Origin: Mycolicibacterium madagascariense
GTDB taxonomy: Bacteria > Actinomycetota > Actinomycetes > Mycobacteriales > Mycobacteriaceae
Length of the DNA stretch: 64,000 bases
Assembly (NCBI RefSeq): GCF_010729665.1
Contig: NZ_AP022610.1
Span: 5,580,001-5,644,000 of the forward strand
Reading direction: 5' to 3'
A program made the position numbers and the translations under genes. Below, piece after piece: positions 53,111 to 61,509 of this stretch (its first letter is position 1; each line of letters opens with the position of its first letter). The notes below the pieces were generated by a model that was given only the letters and a program-made list of their open reading frames with translations, did no database searches and was not told where the DNA came from.

Positions 53111-53437
53111 GTGCGGCAGATCTGGATGGCAATCGTGGTGGCCTGTTGGGCGGTGGCGTTACCTCTCGCCGGCCCGGCGCGCGCCGACACCGGCGACCAG
53201 CAGTATCTCGACCTGCTCAAGTCCATGGGGCTGAGCTGCGACCAGAACGTCTTCAGCTGCCCCGACGGCGATGCCACGTTGATCTCGTTCGGTCGCCAGA
53301 TCTGTCGGCAGCTCCACGGCGGCAACTCCGCGAGGTCGCTCAGCACGATGATCGTCCGCAGCCAGCCGACCGTGCAGACCGATCAGGCGGTCAAGCTCGT
53401 CGCCGCCGCGAAGACCGCCTACTGCCCCGAGGATTAG
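53111..53437 (+). CDS. Secreted DUF732 protein
   Basis: A 108-residue protein with a signal peptide (residues 1-25, ending AGPARAD) and the DUF732 pattern YLDLLKSMGLSC...GRQICRQLHGG...AAKTAYCPED, with four cysteines likely in two disulphides. DUF732 proteins are small exported mycobacterial proteins of unknown role. TAAGCT (53099-53104) ends six bases before the GTG, and no ribosome site is present, so a leaderless message is likely. Confidence 0.88.
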   Translation: MRQIWMAIVVACWAVALPLAGPARADTGDQQYLDLLKSMGLSCDQNVFSCPDGDATLISFGRQICRQLHGGNSARSLSTMIVRSQPTVQTDQAVKLVAAAKTAYCPED

Positions 53438-53553
53438 CCCGGGCACTCTGGAGGCGGGACCGCTAAGCTACAGGGGCGGTTGAGACGACAGCCTTGCCAC
53501 CTCTGGCGCGTAGCCGGAACGGCATCTCTCCCCGCGAATTCTGATCGGTCATC

Positions 53554-53982
53554 GTGAACGGTTCATCGAGCGACCCTGCACTTCCCCTGCCCCCCGGCTG
53601 CGTCGCGTGCGACGGCACCTGGGTGCGAGCCCACATGCGCAGTGTCGCAGTGGTTCTCGGCATCACCGGGCGGCTTCGGCCCGACGGCGTCGAAGTCTTG
53701 GCCGCCCACCTCGCGCGGTTCACCGCCCTGGGCGATCCGTTGGTCGTCGACGTGGCCGAGCTGCGGATCGAGGACGGCGAGAGCGTGCGGCGACTCGTGT
53801 CGATCCTCGACGCCGAATGCCACCTCCACGCCACCGACTGGGTGCTGGTGGCCGACACCGCTGCGCGCCAGCTACTGGAGGGCGCCGACGAGGCCGTCCT
53901 GCACGCCCGCTCAGTGCCCGACGCGCTGCAGCACTTCATCGGCGCGATCAGCAGCCGCCGCAACCTCCGGCTGGCGACGTAG
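53554..53982 (+). CDS. STAS-domain protein
   Basis: A 142-residue protein resembling a STAS (anti-sigma factor antagonist) domain: VAVVLGITGRLRPDGVEVLAAHLARF, then PLVVDVAELRIEDGESVRRLVSIL, with a helix-strand pattern to the end. The region normally holding a phosphorylatable serine (D-S-S/T-G) is here AELRIEDGES, with only the final Ser as candidate. No anti-sigma or sigma gene is adjacent. The GTG start has no clear ribosome site, so the start is uncertain. Confidence 0.65.
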   Translation: MNGSSSDPALPLPPGCVACDGTWVRAHMRSVAVVLGITGRLRPDGVEVLAAHLARFTALGDPLVVDVAELRIEDGESVRRLVSILDAECHLHATDWVLVADTAARQLLEGADEAVLHARSVPDALQHFIGAISSRRNLRLAT

Positions 53983-53992
53983 CCCGACCGGC

Positions 53993-55183
53993 TCAGCCGA
54001 CCACCTGGGGCACCCGACCGGCCTGCCGACGCCGGACCCCGCGCAAGAACGTGCTGGTCGCCTCGAGGGCGGCCTGCGTACTCCACCGGTCGGTGAGGTC
54101 GAAGCCGTGCCCCGCCGCGGGGATCTCGAGGTAGTGGACCGGCGCCGAGGACACCTCGCGCAACTCGTGGACGAAGGCATGGGCCTCCCGCACCGGGATC
54201 ACCCGGTCGGTCGCGCCGTGCACGACGAGGAACGGCGGCGCGTCGGCGTGGACCCGCTTGATGGGCGAGGCGGCGTCGAACACGTCGGGGTGGCGGCTCG
54301 AGCTCTTGCGCACGACGAACTGCTCGAGGAAGCGCACGAACTCCTCGCCGTCGCGCGTGCTGCGATCGGTCCAGTCGTAGCGGCCGTAGAGGCTGACAAC
54401 GGCGTTCACCGACGGATCCGCGCCGGCGGGCAGTTCGGCGTTGAAGTACTCGTCCTGGGGAGCCAGCCCCACCAGCGACGCCAGGTGGCCACCCGCCGAG
54501 CAGCCGGCAAGCGCCACGAACGAGGGGTCACCGCCGAAGTCGCCGATGTGAGCGCGCGTCCACGCGACGGCGGCGCGCACGTCGCGAATGTGGCGTGGCC
54601 AGCGATGCCGCGGCGCCACCCGGTACTGCACCGATACGCAGACCCAGCCCTGTTCGGCCAGGTGCGACATCAGGCTGTAGCCCTGCAGCTGGCGTCCGCC
54701 GTGCAGCCATCCACCGCCGGGGACGAAGACCAGGACGGGGGCAGGCCCGTCGAGGTCCCGGCGCCGCCAGACGTCGAGCACCTGCTCGGGCGCGTCGCCG
54801 TAGTGCACCGAGCTGCGGTGTAGGTACCGGCTGCGCAATCCGCGGGCCCTGAGGTAGGGGGCGAGCCGGTCGGGCGCCGGCCACGACGTCGCCGGCTCGT
54901 CACTCAAACCCAGCAGTGCCATGTCCGAAAGCGCTTGCAGCTCACCATCTTCCGGCGGAATCCTGGTGTGGCCACGGATTTGCGTGGCGGCACCGTTGAG
55001 CCAGGCCGCCGTGCCGGGCGCATTGCGCCGCAGCCACGCCCCCGCCACCACCGCGGTCCCGAGCGGTTCCAGTCGGCGGCCGACGACCGGCATCGCGGCC
55101 GCCACGTCGCTACACGCGAGCGCGACTCCCAGCGGAGTGATGCGCCGCCTGGCGAAGACGTCGGCCAGCTTCGACATTGTCAT
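53993..55183 (-). CDS. Alpha/beta hydrolase, Lip-family esterase
   Basis: A 396-residue carboxylesterase/lipase of the HSL-like group: oxyanion motif VFVPGGGWLHGG, nucleophile GCSAGGHL, acid in HGATDRVIPV, histidine in AAGHGFDLTDR. An N-terminal extension of about 100 residues precedes the catalytic domain, as in mycobacterial LipM/LipO-type proteins. It hydrolyses short acyl esters; target unknown. The ATG at 55183 gives MTMSKLAD; an ATG two codons later is equally possible. Its stop is 11 bases past that of the STAS gene. Confidence 0.9.
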   Translation of the reverse strand: MTMSKLADVFARRRITPLGVALACSDVAAAMPVVGRRLEPLGTAVVAGAWLRRNAPGTAAWLNGAATQIRGHTRIPPEDGELQALSDMALLGLSDEPATSWPAPDRLAPYLRARGLRSRYLHRSSVHYGDAPEQVLDVWRRRDLDGPAPVLVFVPGGGWLHGGRQLQGYSLMSHLAEQGWVCVSVQYRVAPRHRWPRHIRDVRAAVAWTRAHIGDFGGDPSFVALAGCSAGGHLASLVGLAPQDEYFNAELPAGADPSVNAVVSLYGRYDWTDRSTRDGEEFVRFLEQFVVRKSSSRHPDVFDAASPIKRVHADAPPFLVVHGATDRVIPVREAHAFVHELREVSSAPVHYLEIPAAGHGFDLTDRWSTQAALEATSTFLRGVRRRQAGRVPQVVG

Positions 55184-55263
55184 TGACCGAACGTACTGAC
55201 CGCTTCGGCAACTGTAAAGCGGTGCGGCGCCTGCCGAATGGCTCGTCACCGCTCGTCACGGAC

Positions 55264-56058
55264 CTACCCGAGGACGGGGAACCGGCGCTTGCTGGCAAGT
55301 CGGTCCAAGGCGGCCTGCATGACCCCCCGCACGTACGCGTCGACCTCGTCGACGTCGGGATCGTCGCCGAACCGGGCCCGCACGTCGATGGGCTGCTGGA
55401 CCTCCATGACGATCTTGGTGGGCAGCGGCAGGTTGGGCGGCAGCACCGTGGTCAGCCCGAACGGCACCCCGAAGGTCAGCGGGAGCGCCTTGAGCCGGAT
55501 CCGATGCAGGCCGAGGCGCTTGGCCACTCGATCGCCGCGGGCGAGGAACAGTTGAGCCTCCTGGCCGCCGATCGACACCACGGGCACGATGGGCACGTCG
55601 GTCGCCAGGGCGGTGCGGACGTAGCCCGTCCTGCCCTGGAAGTCGATGGTGTTGGCCGTCCTGGTCGGTCGGAACGCGTCGTAGTCCCCGCCGGGGAAGA
55701 CCAGCACCACGCCCCCGGAATGCAGTGCCTTCGCCGCGTTCTCCCGGGACGCCTCGATGCCTCCGGCGCGGGAGAACACCGCTCCGAGCGGTCCCATCAG
55801 CACCCCGTAGTGGGCCAGGATGTACAGCGGACGGTCATACCCGAAGGCGTCGTAGAAGGCGGGCGCGAAGATCAGCACGTCGGGGGTGAGCACACCGCCG
55901 GAGTGATTGGACACCACCAGCGCCCCACCGCTGCTCGGCAGCGCCGAAAGACCGTTGACCTCCGCGCGGAAGTACTTCTGGACCAGGGGCCCGACGAGGT
56001 TCTTGAACTGCCTGGTGAAGACCGGATCCCACTTGGCGGTTTCCTCGTCGTCGGCCAT
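55264..56058 (-). CDS. Lysophospholipid acyltransferase (PlsC domain)
   Basis: A 264-residue PlsC-type acyltransferase with the catalytic NHSGGVLTPD (H-x-x-x-x-x-x-D spacing of the hydrolase-like variant), VVLVFPGGDYDAFR as the glycerol-phosphate-binding motif, and IVPVVSIGGQEA. It transfers acyl chains to lysophospholipid or a related glycerol/sterol acceptor. The ATG at 56058 follows a GGGAGAA-type site. It is divergent from uppP. Confidence 0.9.
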   Translation of the reverse strand: MADDEETAKWDPVFTRQFKNLVGPLVQKYFRAEVNGLSALPSSGGALVVSNHSGGVLTPDVLIFAPAFYDAFGYDRPLYILAHYGVLMGPLGAVFSRAGGIEASRENAAKALHSGGVVLVFPGGDYDAFRPTRTANTIDFQGRTGYVRTALATDVPIVPVVSIGGQEAQLFLARGDRVAKRLGLHRIRLKALPLTFGVPFGLTTVLPPNLPLPTKIVMEVQQPIDVRARFGDDPDVDEVDAYVRGVMQAALDRLASKRRFPVLG

Positions 56059-56257
56059 GGTTCTCCCAGCTTCGGCGCGACGGCGCGCCGGTCGTTGCGG
56101 CTGAGCGTAGCCACCGGTGACGGCGCAGATCGGCGAATCGGGCCATGCCCCGCCAACACGTTTTGCCCACCGCCGTTCAGCAAACTCTCAGCACGGCACT
56201 GGGAGGATGGCTGGCGCGGACCCGCCGCCACCGACCCCACATGGGAGGAGCTCCCTG

Positions 56258-57223
56258 GTGAGCAGTCTGAGCTATCTCGAAGCGACCGTCGTCGGCGCGT
56301 TCCAAGGCGTCACCGAGCTGTTCCCCGTCAGCAGTCTCGGCCACTCGGTCCTGGTGCCGGCGCTGATCGGGGGTCGCTGGGCGCGAGATCTGAACGTCTC
56401 GGCGCCCGAGTCGCCGTATCTAGCCTTCATCGTCGGCCTGCACGTCGCGACCGCTGCGGCCCTGCTGCTGTTCTTCTGGCGGGACTGGGTGCTGGTCCTA
56501 ACGGGTCTCTACACGTCCGTGCGCTACCGCAGGATCCAGACCACCGGCGAACGTCTGGCCTGGCTGCTCATCGTCGGCACCATCCCGGTCGCGATCGCCG
56601 GGCTCGCGTTGGAGCACACGTTCCGCACGACGCTGGGCAGGCCGATTCCGGCGGCTGCCTTCCTCGTCGTCAACGGGGTGCTGCTGTATGCGGGCGAGCG
56701 GCTGCGCCGCCGCGTCGACGCCGGGCCCGACCGTCGATCGGCCGGTGCGAACCCGATGATGGCCGGCGGCGAGGCGGCGGCCGCTCGACGCCGCGCAGAG
56801 ACCACGACCGCGACCCAGGACAGCGGCATCGACGAGCGGCTCGCCCAGACCCCGCTGGGCCGGGGTGCGCTGATCGGGGCGGCCCAGGCGCTGGCGCTGC
56901 TGCCGGGGATCAGCCGGTCCGGGGTGACGATGACCGCCGGGCTGCTGCGTGGCCTGACGCACGACGAGGCCGCCCGGTTCTCGTTCCTGCTGGCCACGCC
57001 GGTGATCCTGGCGGCGGGGGTGCTCAAGCTGCCCGACCTGTTCGGCCCGCTGGGCGCGGGCATCGGGGGTCCGGTGCTGGCGGGCAGCGTCGCGTCCTTC
57101 GTCAGCGCCTACTTCGCGGTCCGGTTCCTGACGAAGTACTTCCACACCAGGACCCTGACGCCGTTCGCGGTGTACTGCGTGCTGGCCGGGATCGCCAGCC
57201 TGCTGTGGCTGACGTTGCGCTGA
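56258..57223 (+). CDS. uppP: Undecaprenyl-diphosphatase UppP (BacA)
   Basis: A 321-residue membrane protein with both UppP motifs: GVTELFPVSSLGH (Glu-rich first re-entrant loop) and LLPGISRSGVTM (second loop, with catalytic Ser/Arg). Eight or more membrane segments are present. It removes phosphate from C50/C55 prenyl diphosphate to recycle the lipid carrier of peptidoglycan. The inter-helix region 130-200 is longer than usual and basic (RRRVDAGPDRRS). The GTG at 56258 follows GGGAGGAG; other in-frame starts upstream are not supported. Confidence 0.92.
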   Translation: MSSLSYLEATVVGAFQGVTELFPVSSLGHSVLVPALIGGRWARDLNVSAPESPYLAFIVGLHVATAAALLLFFWRDWVLVLTGLYTSVRYRRIQTTGERLAWLLIVGTIPVAIAGLALEHTFRTTLGRPIPAAAFLVVNGVLLYAGERLRRRVDAGPDRRSAGANPMMAGGEAAAARRRAETTTATQDSGIDERLAQTPLGRGALIGAAQALALLPGISRSGVTMTAGLLRGLTHDEAARFSFLLATPVILAAGVLKLPDLFGPLGAGIGGPVLAGSVASFVSAYFAVRFLTKYFHTRTLTPFAVYCVLAGIASLLWLTLR

Positions 57224-57350
57224 CGACGCCAAGTGGCGGCGGGCGGACGGGTCGAACTACGCTGTGAGCTGCATTGGGCCGGGTGTGGTGACCTAGCGAC
57301 CGTCACGGCCGAGCCGAGACCGTCGAGCGTCATCCACCACACTCGCAGCC

Positions 57351-57374
57351 CCATCCGAGGTTCCTCCCGGATGG
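57351..57374. promoter_or_regulatory. Hairpin in the region upstream of the LCP gene
   Basis: CCATCCG (57351-57357) and CGGATGG (57368-57374) can pair around a ten-base loop. It lies in the 182-base gap between uppP and the LCP gene, 32 bases before the LCP start. It could end uppP transcription, form part of the LCP leader, or bind a regulator. Confidence 0.35.
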
Positions 57375-57405
57375 TGGAGTCGGCGATCGAGCGAAGGTGG
57401 CGGTG

Positions 57406-58941
57406 ATGAGTGGACGGCCTCGTCGCCACTCGATGCCGCCGGGGCCCCGCCGCGTACTGGTGTCGCGGATCGTCCGCGGTGCGCTCGCCGTCGCGACGGC
57501 CGTCGTCGTCGCGGCCACCGGCGCTGGCTGGTGGACTCTGCACGGGTTGTTCAACGGCATCACGGTGAGTCAGGCGCTGGGCGCCGACGCGCCGCGTTCG
57601 ACGGGCAGCGCGATCAACATCCTGCTCATCGGCCTGGACTCCCGCAAGGACCAGAACGGCAACGACCTCCCCCAGGAGATGCTCGACCAGTTGCACGCCG
57701 GGGACTCCACGTCCGGTGGCTACAACACCAACACGCTCATCCTCGTGCACCTCGCCGCGGACGGGAACGTCGAGGCCTTCTCCATACCCCGGGACGACTA
57801 CGTCAGCGTCGCCGGCATCGTGCCGGGCTACCACCACATCAAGATCAAGGAAGCGTACGGGCTCACCAAGGCCGACGAGGAGCAGAAGCTCGCCGACGAG
57901 GGCGTCACCGATCAGGCGGTGCTGGAGAAGCAGGGTCGCGAGGCCGGCCGCAAGGCGACGCTGGCCGTCGTGCGATCCCTCACCGGAGTCCCCATCGACT
58001 ACTTCGCCGAGGTCAATCTCGCCGGGTTCTACGACGTCGCCGAGACCCTGGGCGGCGTCGAGGTCTGCCTGAATCATGCCGTCCACGACGACTATTCGGG
58101 TGCCGACCTGCCCGCGGGCCACCAGACGCTCGATGCGCAGCAGGCGCTCGCCTTCGTCCGCCAGCGCCACGGTCTCGACAACGGCGACCTCGACCGCACC
58201 CACCGCCAGCAGGCCTTCCTGATCTCGGTGATCCATCAGCTGCAGGACTCCGGCTCGTTCAGCGACATGGGCAAGCTCGACGCGCTGATGGGTGTCGCGC
58301 GCAAGGACATCGTGTTGTCGGCCGGCTGGGACCAGAGCCTGTTCCGTCGGATCGGCGAACTGGCGGGCGGACAGGTCCGCTATCAGACCCTCCCGGTGGT
58401 GCGGTATGACACCGTCGATGGCCAGGACGTCAACATCATCGACCCCGCGGCGATCCGGTCGCTGGTGGCCAGGACGTTCTCCGACACCGGATCGACCGAC
58501 GCCTCGACCCCGACGGTGACGCCTGCTCTGCCACCCTCGGAGGTCACCGTCGACGTCGTGAACGCAGCGGGCGTCACCGGGCTCGCGACGGAGACGTCGA
58601 ACATGTTGAGCCGCAACGGCTATCGCCAGGGCGAGCTCGATGCGACGCGCACCGGGGAGACGGTGACCGGGGTGGCATATGGGCCGGGGGCGGACGCGTC
58701 CGCGCACGCCATCGCCACGACGCTCGGCATCATCGCCGCGCCGCAGCCGCGCCGCGATCTGGCCCCCGGTCACGTCCGCGTCGTGCTCGGCGACGGTTAC
58801 GAACTGCCCGCCGACGCCACCAGCCTCGCGACGGCACCGTCCGGCGGCGAGTCACTGGGCATCGACGTGGAGGGTTCCACCGATCCCGCTCCCGATCAGG
58901 GCGTGCCGATCAGCGGTGGCGGCATCCCCTGCGTCAACTAG
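57406..58941 (+). CDS. LytR-CpsA-Psr (LCP) family glycopolymer ligase
   Basis: A 511-residue protein with a short cytosolic N-terminus, a membrane anchor (about residues 24-45), the LCP catalytic domain (INILLIGLDSRKD, VEAFSIPRDDYV, YFAEVNLAGFYDVAETLGGVEVCL, ALAFVRQRHGLDNGDLDRTHRQQ) and a C-terminal LytR_C domain (VTVDVVNAAGVTGLATETSNML). LCP enzymes attach arabinogalactan to peptidoglycan outside the membrane. The ATG at 57406 follows GAAGGTGG; a GTG at 57397 is in frame. Its end overlaps that of efeB by eight bases. Confidence 0.93.
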   Translation: MSGRPRRHSMPPGPRRVLVSRIVRGALAVATAVVVAATGAGWWTLHGLFNGITVSQALGADAPRSTGSAINILLIGLDSRKDQNGNDLPQEMLDQLHAGDSTSGGYNTNTLILVHLAADGNVEAFSIPRDDYVSVAGIVPGYHHIKIKEAYGLTKADEEQKLADEGVTDQAVLEKQGREAGRKATLAVVRSLTGVPIDYFAEVNLAGFYDVAETLGGVEVCLNHAVHDDYSGADLPAGHQTLDAQQALAFVRQRHGLDNGDLDRTHRQQAFLISVIHQLQDSGSFSDMGKLDALMGVARKDIVLSAGWDQSLFRRIGELAGGQVRYQTLPVVRYDTVDGQDVNIIDPAAIRSLVARTFSDTGSTDASTPTVTPALPPSEVTVDVVNAAGVTGLATETSNMLSRNGYRQGELDATRTGETVTGVAYGPGADASAHAIATTLGIIAAPQPRRDLAPGHVRVVLGDGYELPADATSLATAPSGGESLGIDVEGSTDPAPDQGVPISGGGIPCVN

Positions 58942-60259
58942 CCGTGAAGAGCTGCTGCGCGAGGTAGTGGCCCTTCTCCGGCGCCGGAGGCACCGCGAAG
59001 ATCGCCGACCCCACGTGGCGGATGTACTCGTTGAGCAGATCGTGTGCGCCGAGGCGGTTCTGCAGCTGGACGAAGTGCTGCGGATCGTTCTGGTAGGCGA
59101 TGAACAGCAGACCGGCGTTGAGTTCGCCGTTGGCGTCCAGTCCGTCGGTGTAGTTGTAGCTGCGGCGGCGAATCATCATGCCGCCGTTGTTCTCTCGCGC
59201 CGCTAGCGCGACGTGCGACACCGGATCGATCACCGGATCGCCGGTCGACGTCTTCGCGGCGAAGTTCGGCGTGTCCATCTCGTGGGCGCCACTGAGTGGG
59301 GAGCCCTCCTCCTTGTGGCGTCCGATGATCTGCTGTTGGTTGCCGACCCGGTCGGTGTCCCACGTCTCCAGCAGCATGCGAATCTTGCGCACCACCTGGT
59401 AGGTGCCGCCCTCCATCCACGGCTGGTCGCCGTTCTGGACCCAGACGAACTCCGAGTACTGCTGGTCGGTCTGGATGTTGCGCGTTCCGTCCTTGAATCC
59501 CAACAGGTTTCGTGGGGTCTGCTGGCCGGGTCCGGCCGAGGCGCGACCGAAGCCGAGCACCGCCCAGAACGGCGTGACGACACTGCGGCCGAGGCGGGCC
59601 AGGTTGCGCACGGCGTGGTAGCAGACCTGCGGGTCGTCGGCGCAGGCCTGCACGGACAGGTCGCCGCCGGTGAACTTCGGGTCGAGCGTGTCCCCGTTCA
59701 GGGTCGGCAGCGCGGAGAACGCCGCCGGCTTGTGGGGCGCGAGGCCGAAGCGGTCGTCGAACAGCGTGGGGCCCAGACCGATCGTCACCGTGAGGCTGGC
59801 GGGACTCAGCCCGGCCGCCTCGCCCGTGTCGCCGGGCGGGGCCACGCCGTTGCTCGGCTGCACCGCACCCACCGAATTGCCTTGCTGCAGAACGGCGGCC
59901 GCGGCCGACCAACGCGCGAGCAGGGTCTGCAGAGAACTCTTGGTCGCGGTGTCCGCCAGCGTGAACGTCATGAAGACCGTGTGACGCTGCGGCTGCGTCT
60001 CGATCCCACCCTGATGGCCCGTCCCGTAGTACGGATAGCTGCGATCCAGGTCGACGGTGTCGGTGTCGTCCACCGTCGCCGCGTCCGACGTCGCCATGGC
60101 CCACGCCGCCGAACCCCCGCCCGCGGCACCGACGACGGCCCCACCCAGGCCGGCGAGCAGGGCCCCGGAGAGCATGCCGCGCCGGCTCACCCCCGGGGGA
60201 GCCGCGGCTCCCCCGGGAACGCCGTCGTCGGTGGGCGTCTGCCCGTGACCCGTCGTCAC
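58934..60259 (-). CDS. efeB: EfeB, Tat-exported DyP-type haem peroxidase
   Basis: A 441-residue dye-decolorising peroxidase with a twin-arginine signal (VSRRGMLSGALLAGLGGAV). The DyP motif GFKDGTRN, the proximal haem His region DPVSHVALAARENN, and RRSYNYTDG follow. EfeB oxidises ferrous iron or removes iron from haem in the EfeUOB system. The GTG start overlaps the efeO stop (GTGA). It is the last gene of the operon. Confidence 0.94.
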   Translation of the reverse strand: MTTGHGQTPTDDGVPGGAAAPPGVSRRGMLSGALLAGLGGAVVGAAGGGSAAWAMATSDAATVDDTDTVDLDRSYPYYGTGHQGGIETQPQRHTVFMTFTLADTATKSSLQTLLARWSAAAAVLQQGNSVGAVQPSNGVAPPGDTGEAAGLSPASLTVTIGLGPTLFDDRFGLAPHKPAAFSALPTLNGDTLDPKFTGGDLSVQACADDPQVCYHAVRNLARLGRSVVTPFWAVLGFGRASAGPGQQTPRNLLGFKDGTRNIQTDQQYSEFVWVQNGDQPWMEGGTYQVVRKIRMLLETWDTDRVGNQQQIIGRHKEEGSPLSGAHEMDTPNFAAKTSTGDPVIDPVSHVALAARENNGGMMIRRRSYNYTDGLDANGELNAGLLFIAYQNDPQHFVQLQNRLGAHDLLNEYIRHVGSAIFAVPPAPEKGHYLAQQLFTAS

Positions 60260-61509
60260 GTCGCCGAGACCACCTTCTGCGCCACGGTCGCGAGGCTCTC
60301 GTGCAGCGGCTGGATGACGGCGGTCAGCTTGGGGGCGTCGGTGCCGCGCAGTTCGGGGGTCCACGTCCGGTAGCCGCCGAGGGCCGCCGGGTCGCGGTAG
60401 CCATCGAGCGTCGTCAGCACCGACTGGAACTGCCCGTCGAGGGTGGCCACCAGCGCCGGGTCGATCTTCTGCAGGCCCGGGCGCAGCGACGCGTATGCCT
60501 GCTGGGCGCCCTCGACGTTGCCGGCGAAGTCGACCAGGTCGATGTGGCTGAAGGCCTCCTCCTCGCCGGTGATCTTGGTGTTCTGCACTTCCTCGATGAG
60601 GTCGGCCGCGCCGTTGGCGAGGTCCTCCGGCTTGAACTGCAGCGGTGCGACGACGTTCACCAGACGGCCCACGTTGCCGACGAGCTCGGTGCTCAGCGCC
60701 TTCGTGGTGGGGGTAATCGCATTGCCCTGGAACAGGTCTCGCTCGATGGCGTGGAAGCCCTTCCAGCCCACCTTGGCGTCGACCGGAGTGGACTCGCGCA
60801 TGTCGATCAGGTAGTCGAGATTGCCCGCGTTGTCGTCGACGGCGAAGCCCGGCAGGACGAAACCGTCGACGCTGGACTCGGCGCGCTCGTAGAAGGGCCG
60901 GGCCTGCGCATAGGCGGCCTTGGCGTCATTGAGTTTGCCTGCCTGGATCGCGGCATCGAGCGCCTTGACGCCGCTGTCGAGCTGGTTCACCTGATCGACC
61001 ACGTACGCCGAGTACTCCTTGGTGCCGCTGGCCAGAATCGTCGGCACCGTACCGGTGGGTGCGGCGGCCGCCTGACCGGTGACGGTGAGGTCGAGGTACT
61101 CGTTGCTCGCGCCAGGGCAGTAGATCCGGTACTGACCGCCGTCGAGGGTGGCGGTGAAGCTCACGGGATCCAGTCCGGGGGCCAGGTTCTCCTTCTCCCC
61201 CACGATGCGCTGGTCCTTGAGCAACTCCATCTCGGTGATGCCGGGCGCGCTGGCGTTGGTGACCTTGAAGGTGACCGGGCCCGCGGGCACGCTCGTCGCA
61301 TCGGCGGCGCAGCCGTCCTTGCCGCCGTCGTTGGCGAGTGTGACGTTGACCGTGTTGACCCCGTTGGTGGTGCTCGGCGCGGAGCTGCTCTTCGCGGCGG
61401 TCGTGCTGGAGCCACAGGCGCTGACGGTCAGCGCGGTCGCGGCCGCCACGGCGGGCACCGCCCACAGGACTTTACGAGACAGTGACCTCGGTGCGGGCAG
61501 GTGATTCAT
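60256..61509 (-). CDS. efeO: EfeO, imelysin-type iron-binding lipoprotein
   Basis: A 417-residue lipoprotein with a lipobox (LTVSAC, Cys near residue 32), a cupredoxin-like N-terminal domain (about 50-150, VTFKVTNASAPGITEMELL and YRIYCPG) and a C-terminal imelysin (M75) domain with the metal motif HAIE (GFHAIERDLF). It binds periplasmic iron for the EfeU permease. It starts inside the end of efeU (38-base overlap) and its stop is coupled to efeB. Confidence 0.94.
   Translation of the reverse strand: MNHLPAPRSLSRKVLWAVPAVAAATALTVSACGSSTTAAKSSSAPSTTNGVNTVNVTLANDGGKDGCAADATSVPAGPVTFKVTNASAPGITEMELLKDQRIVGEKENLAPGLDPVSFTATLDGGQYRIYCPGASNEYLDLTVTGQAAAAPTGTVPTILASGTKEYSAYVVDQVNQLDSGVKALDAAIQAGKLNDAKAAYAQARPFYERAESSVDGFVLPGFAVDDNAGNLDYLIDMRESTPVDAKVGWKGFHAIERDLFQGNAITPTTKALSTELVGNVGRLVNVVAPLQFKPEDLANGAADLIEEVQNTKITGEEEAFSHIDLVDFAGNVEGAQQAYASLRPGLQKIDPALVATLDGQFQSVLTTLDGYRDPAALGGYRTWTPELRGTDAPKLTAVIQPLHESLATVAQKVVSAT

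Noticed and set aside
55177..57267. A 696-codon plus-strand open frame across the acyltransferase and uppP
   Set aside because: It crosses antisense to the acyltransferase and out of frame through uppP, both of which carry conserved motifs.
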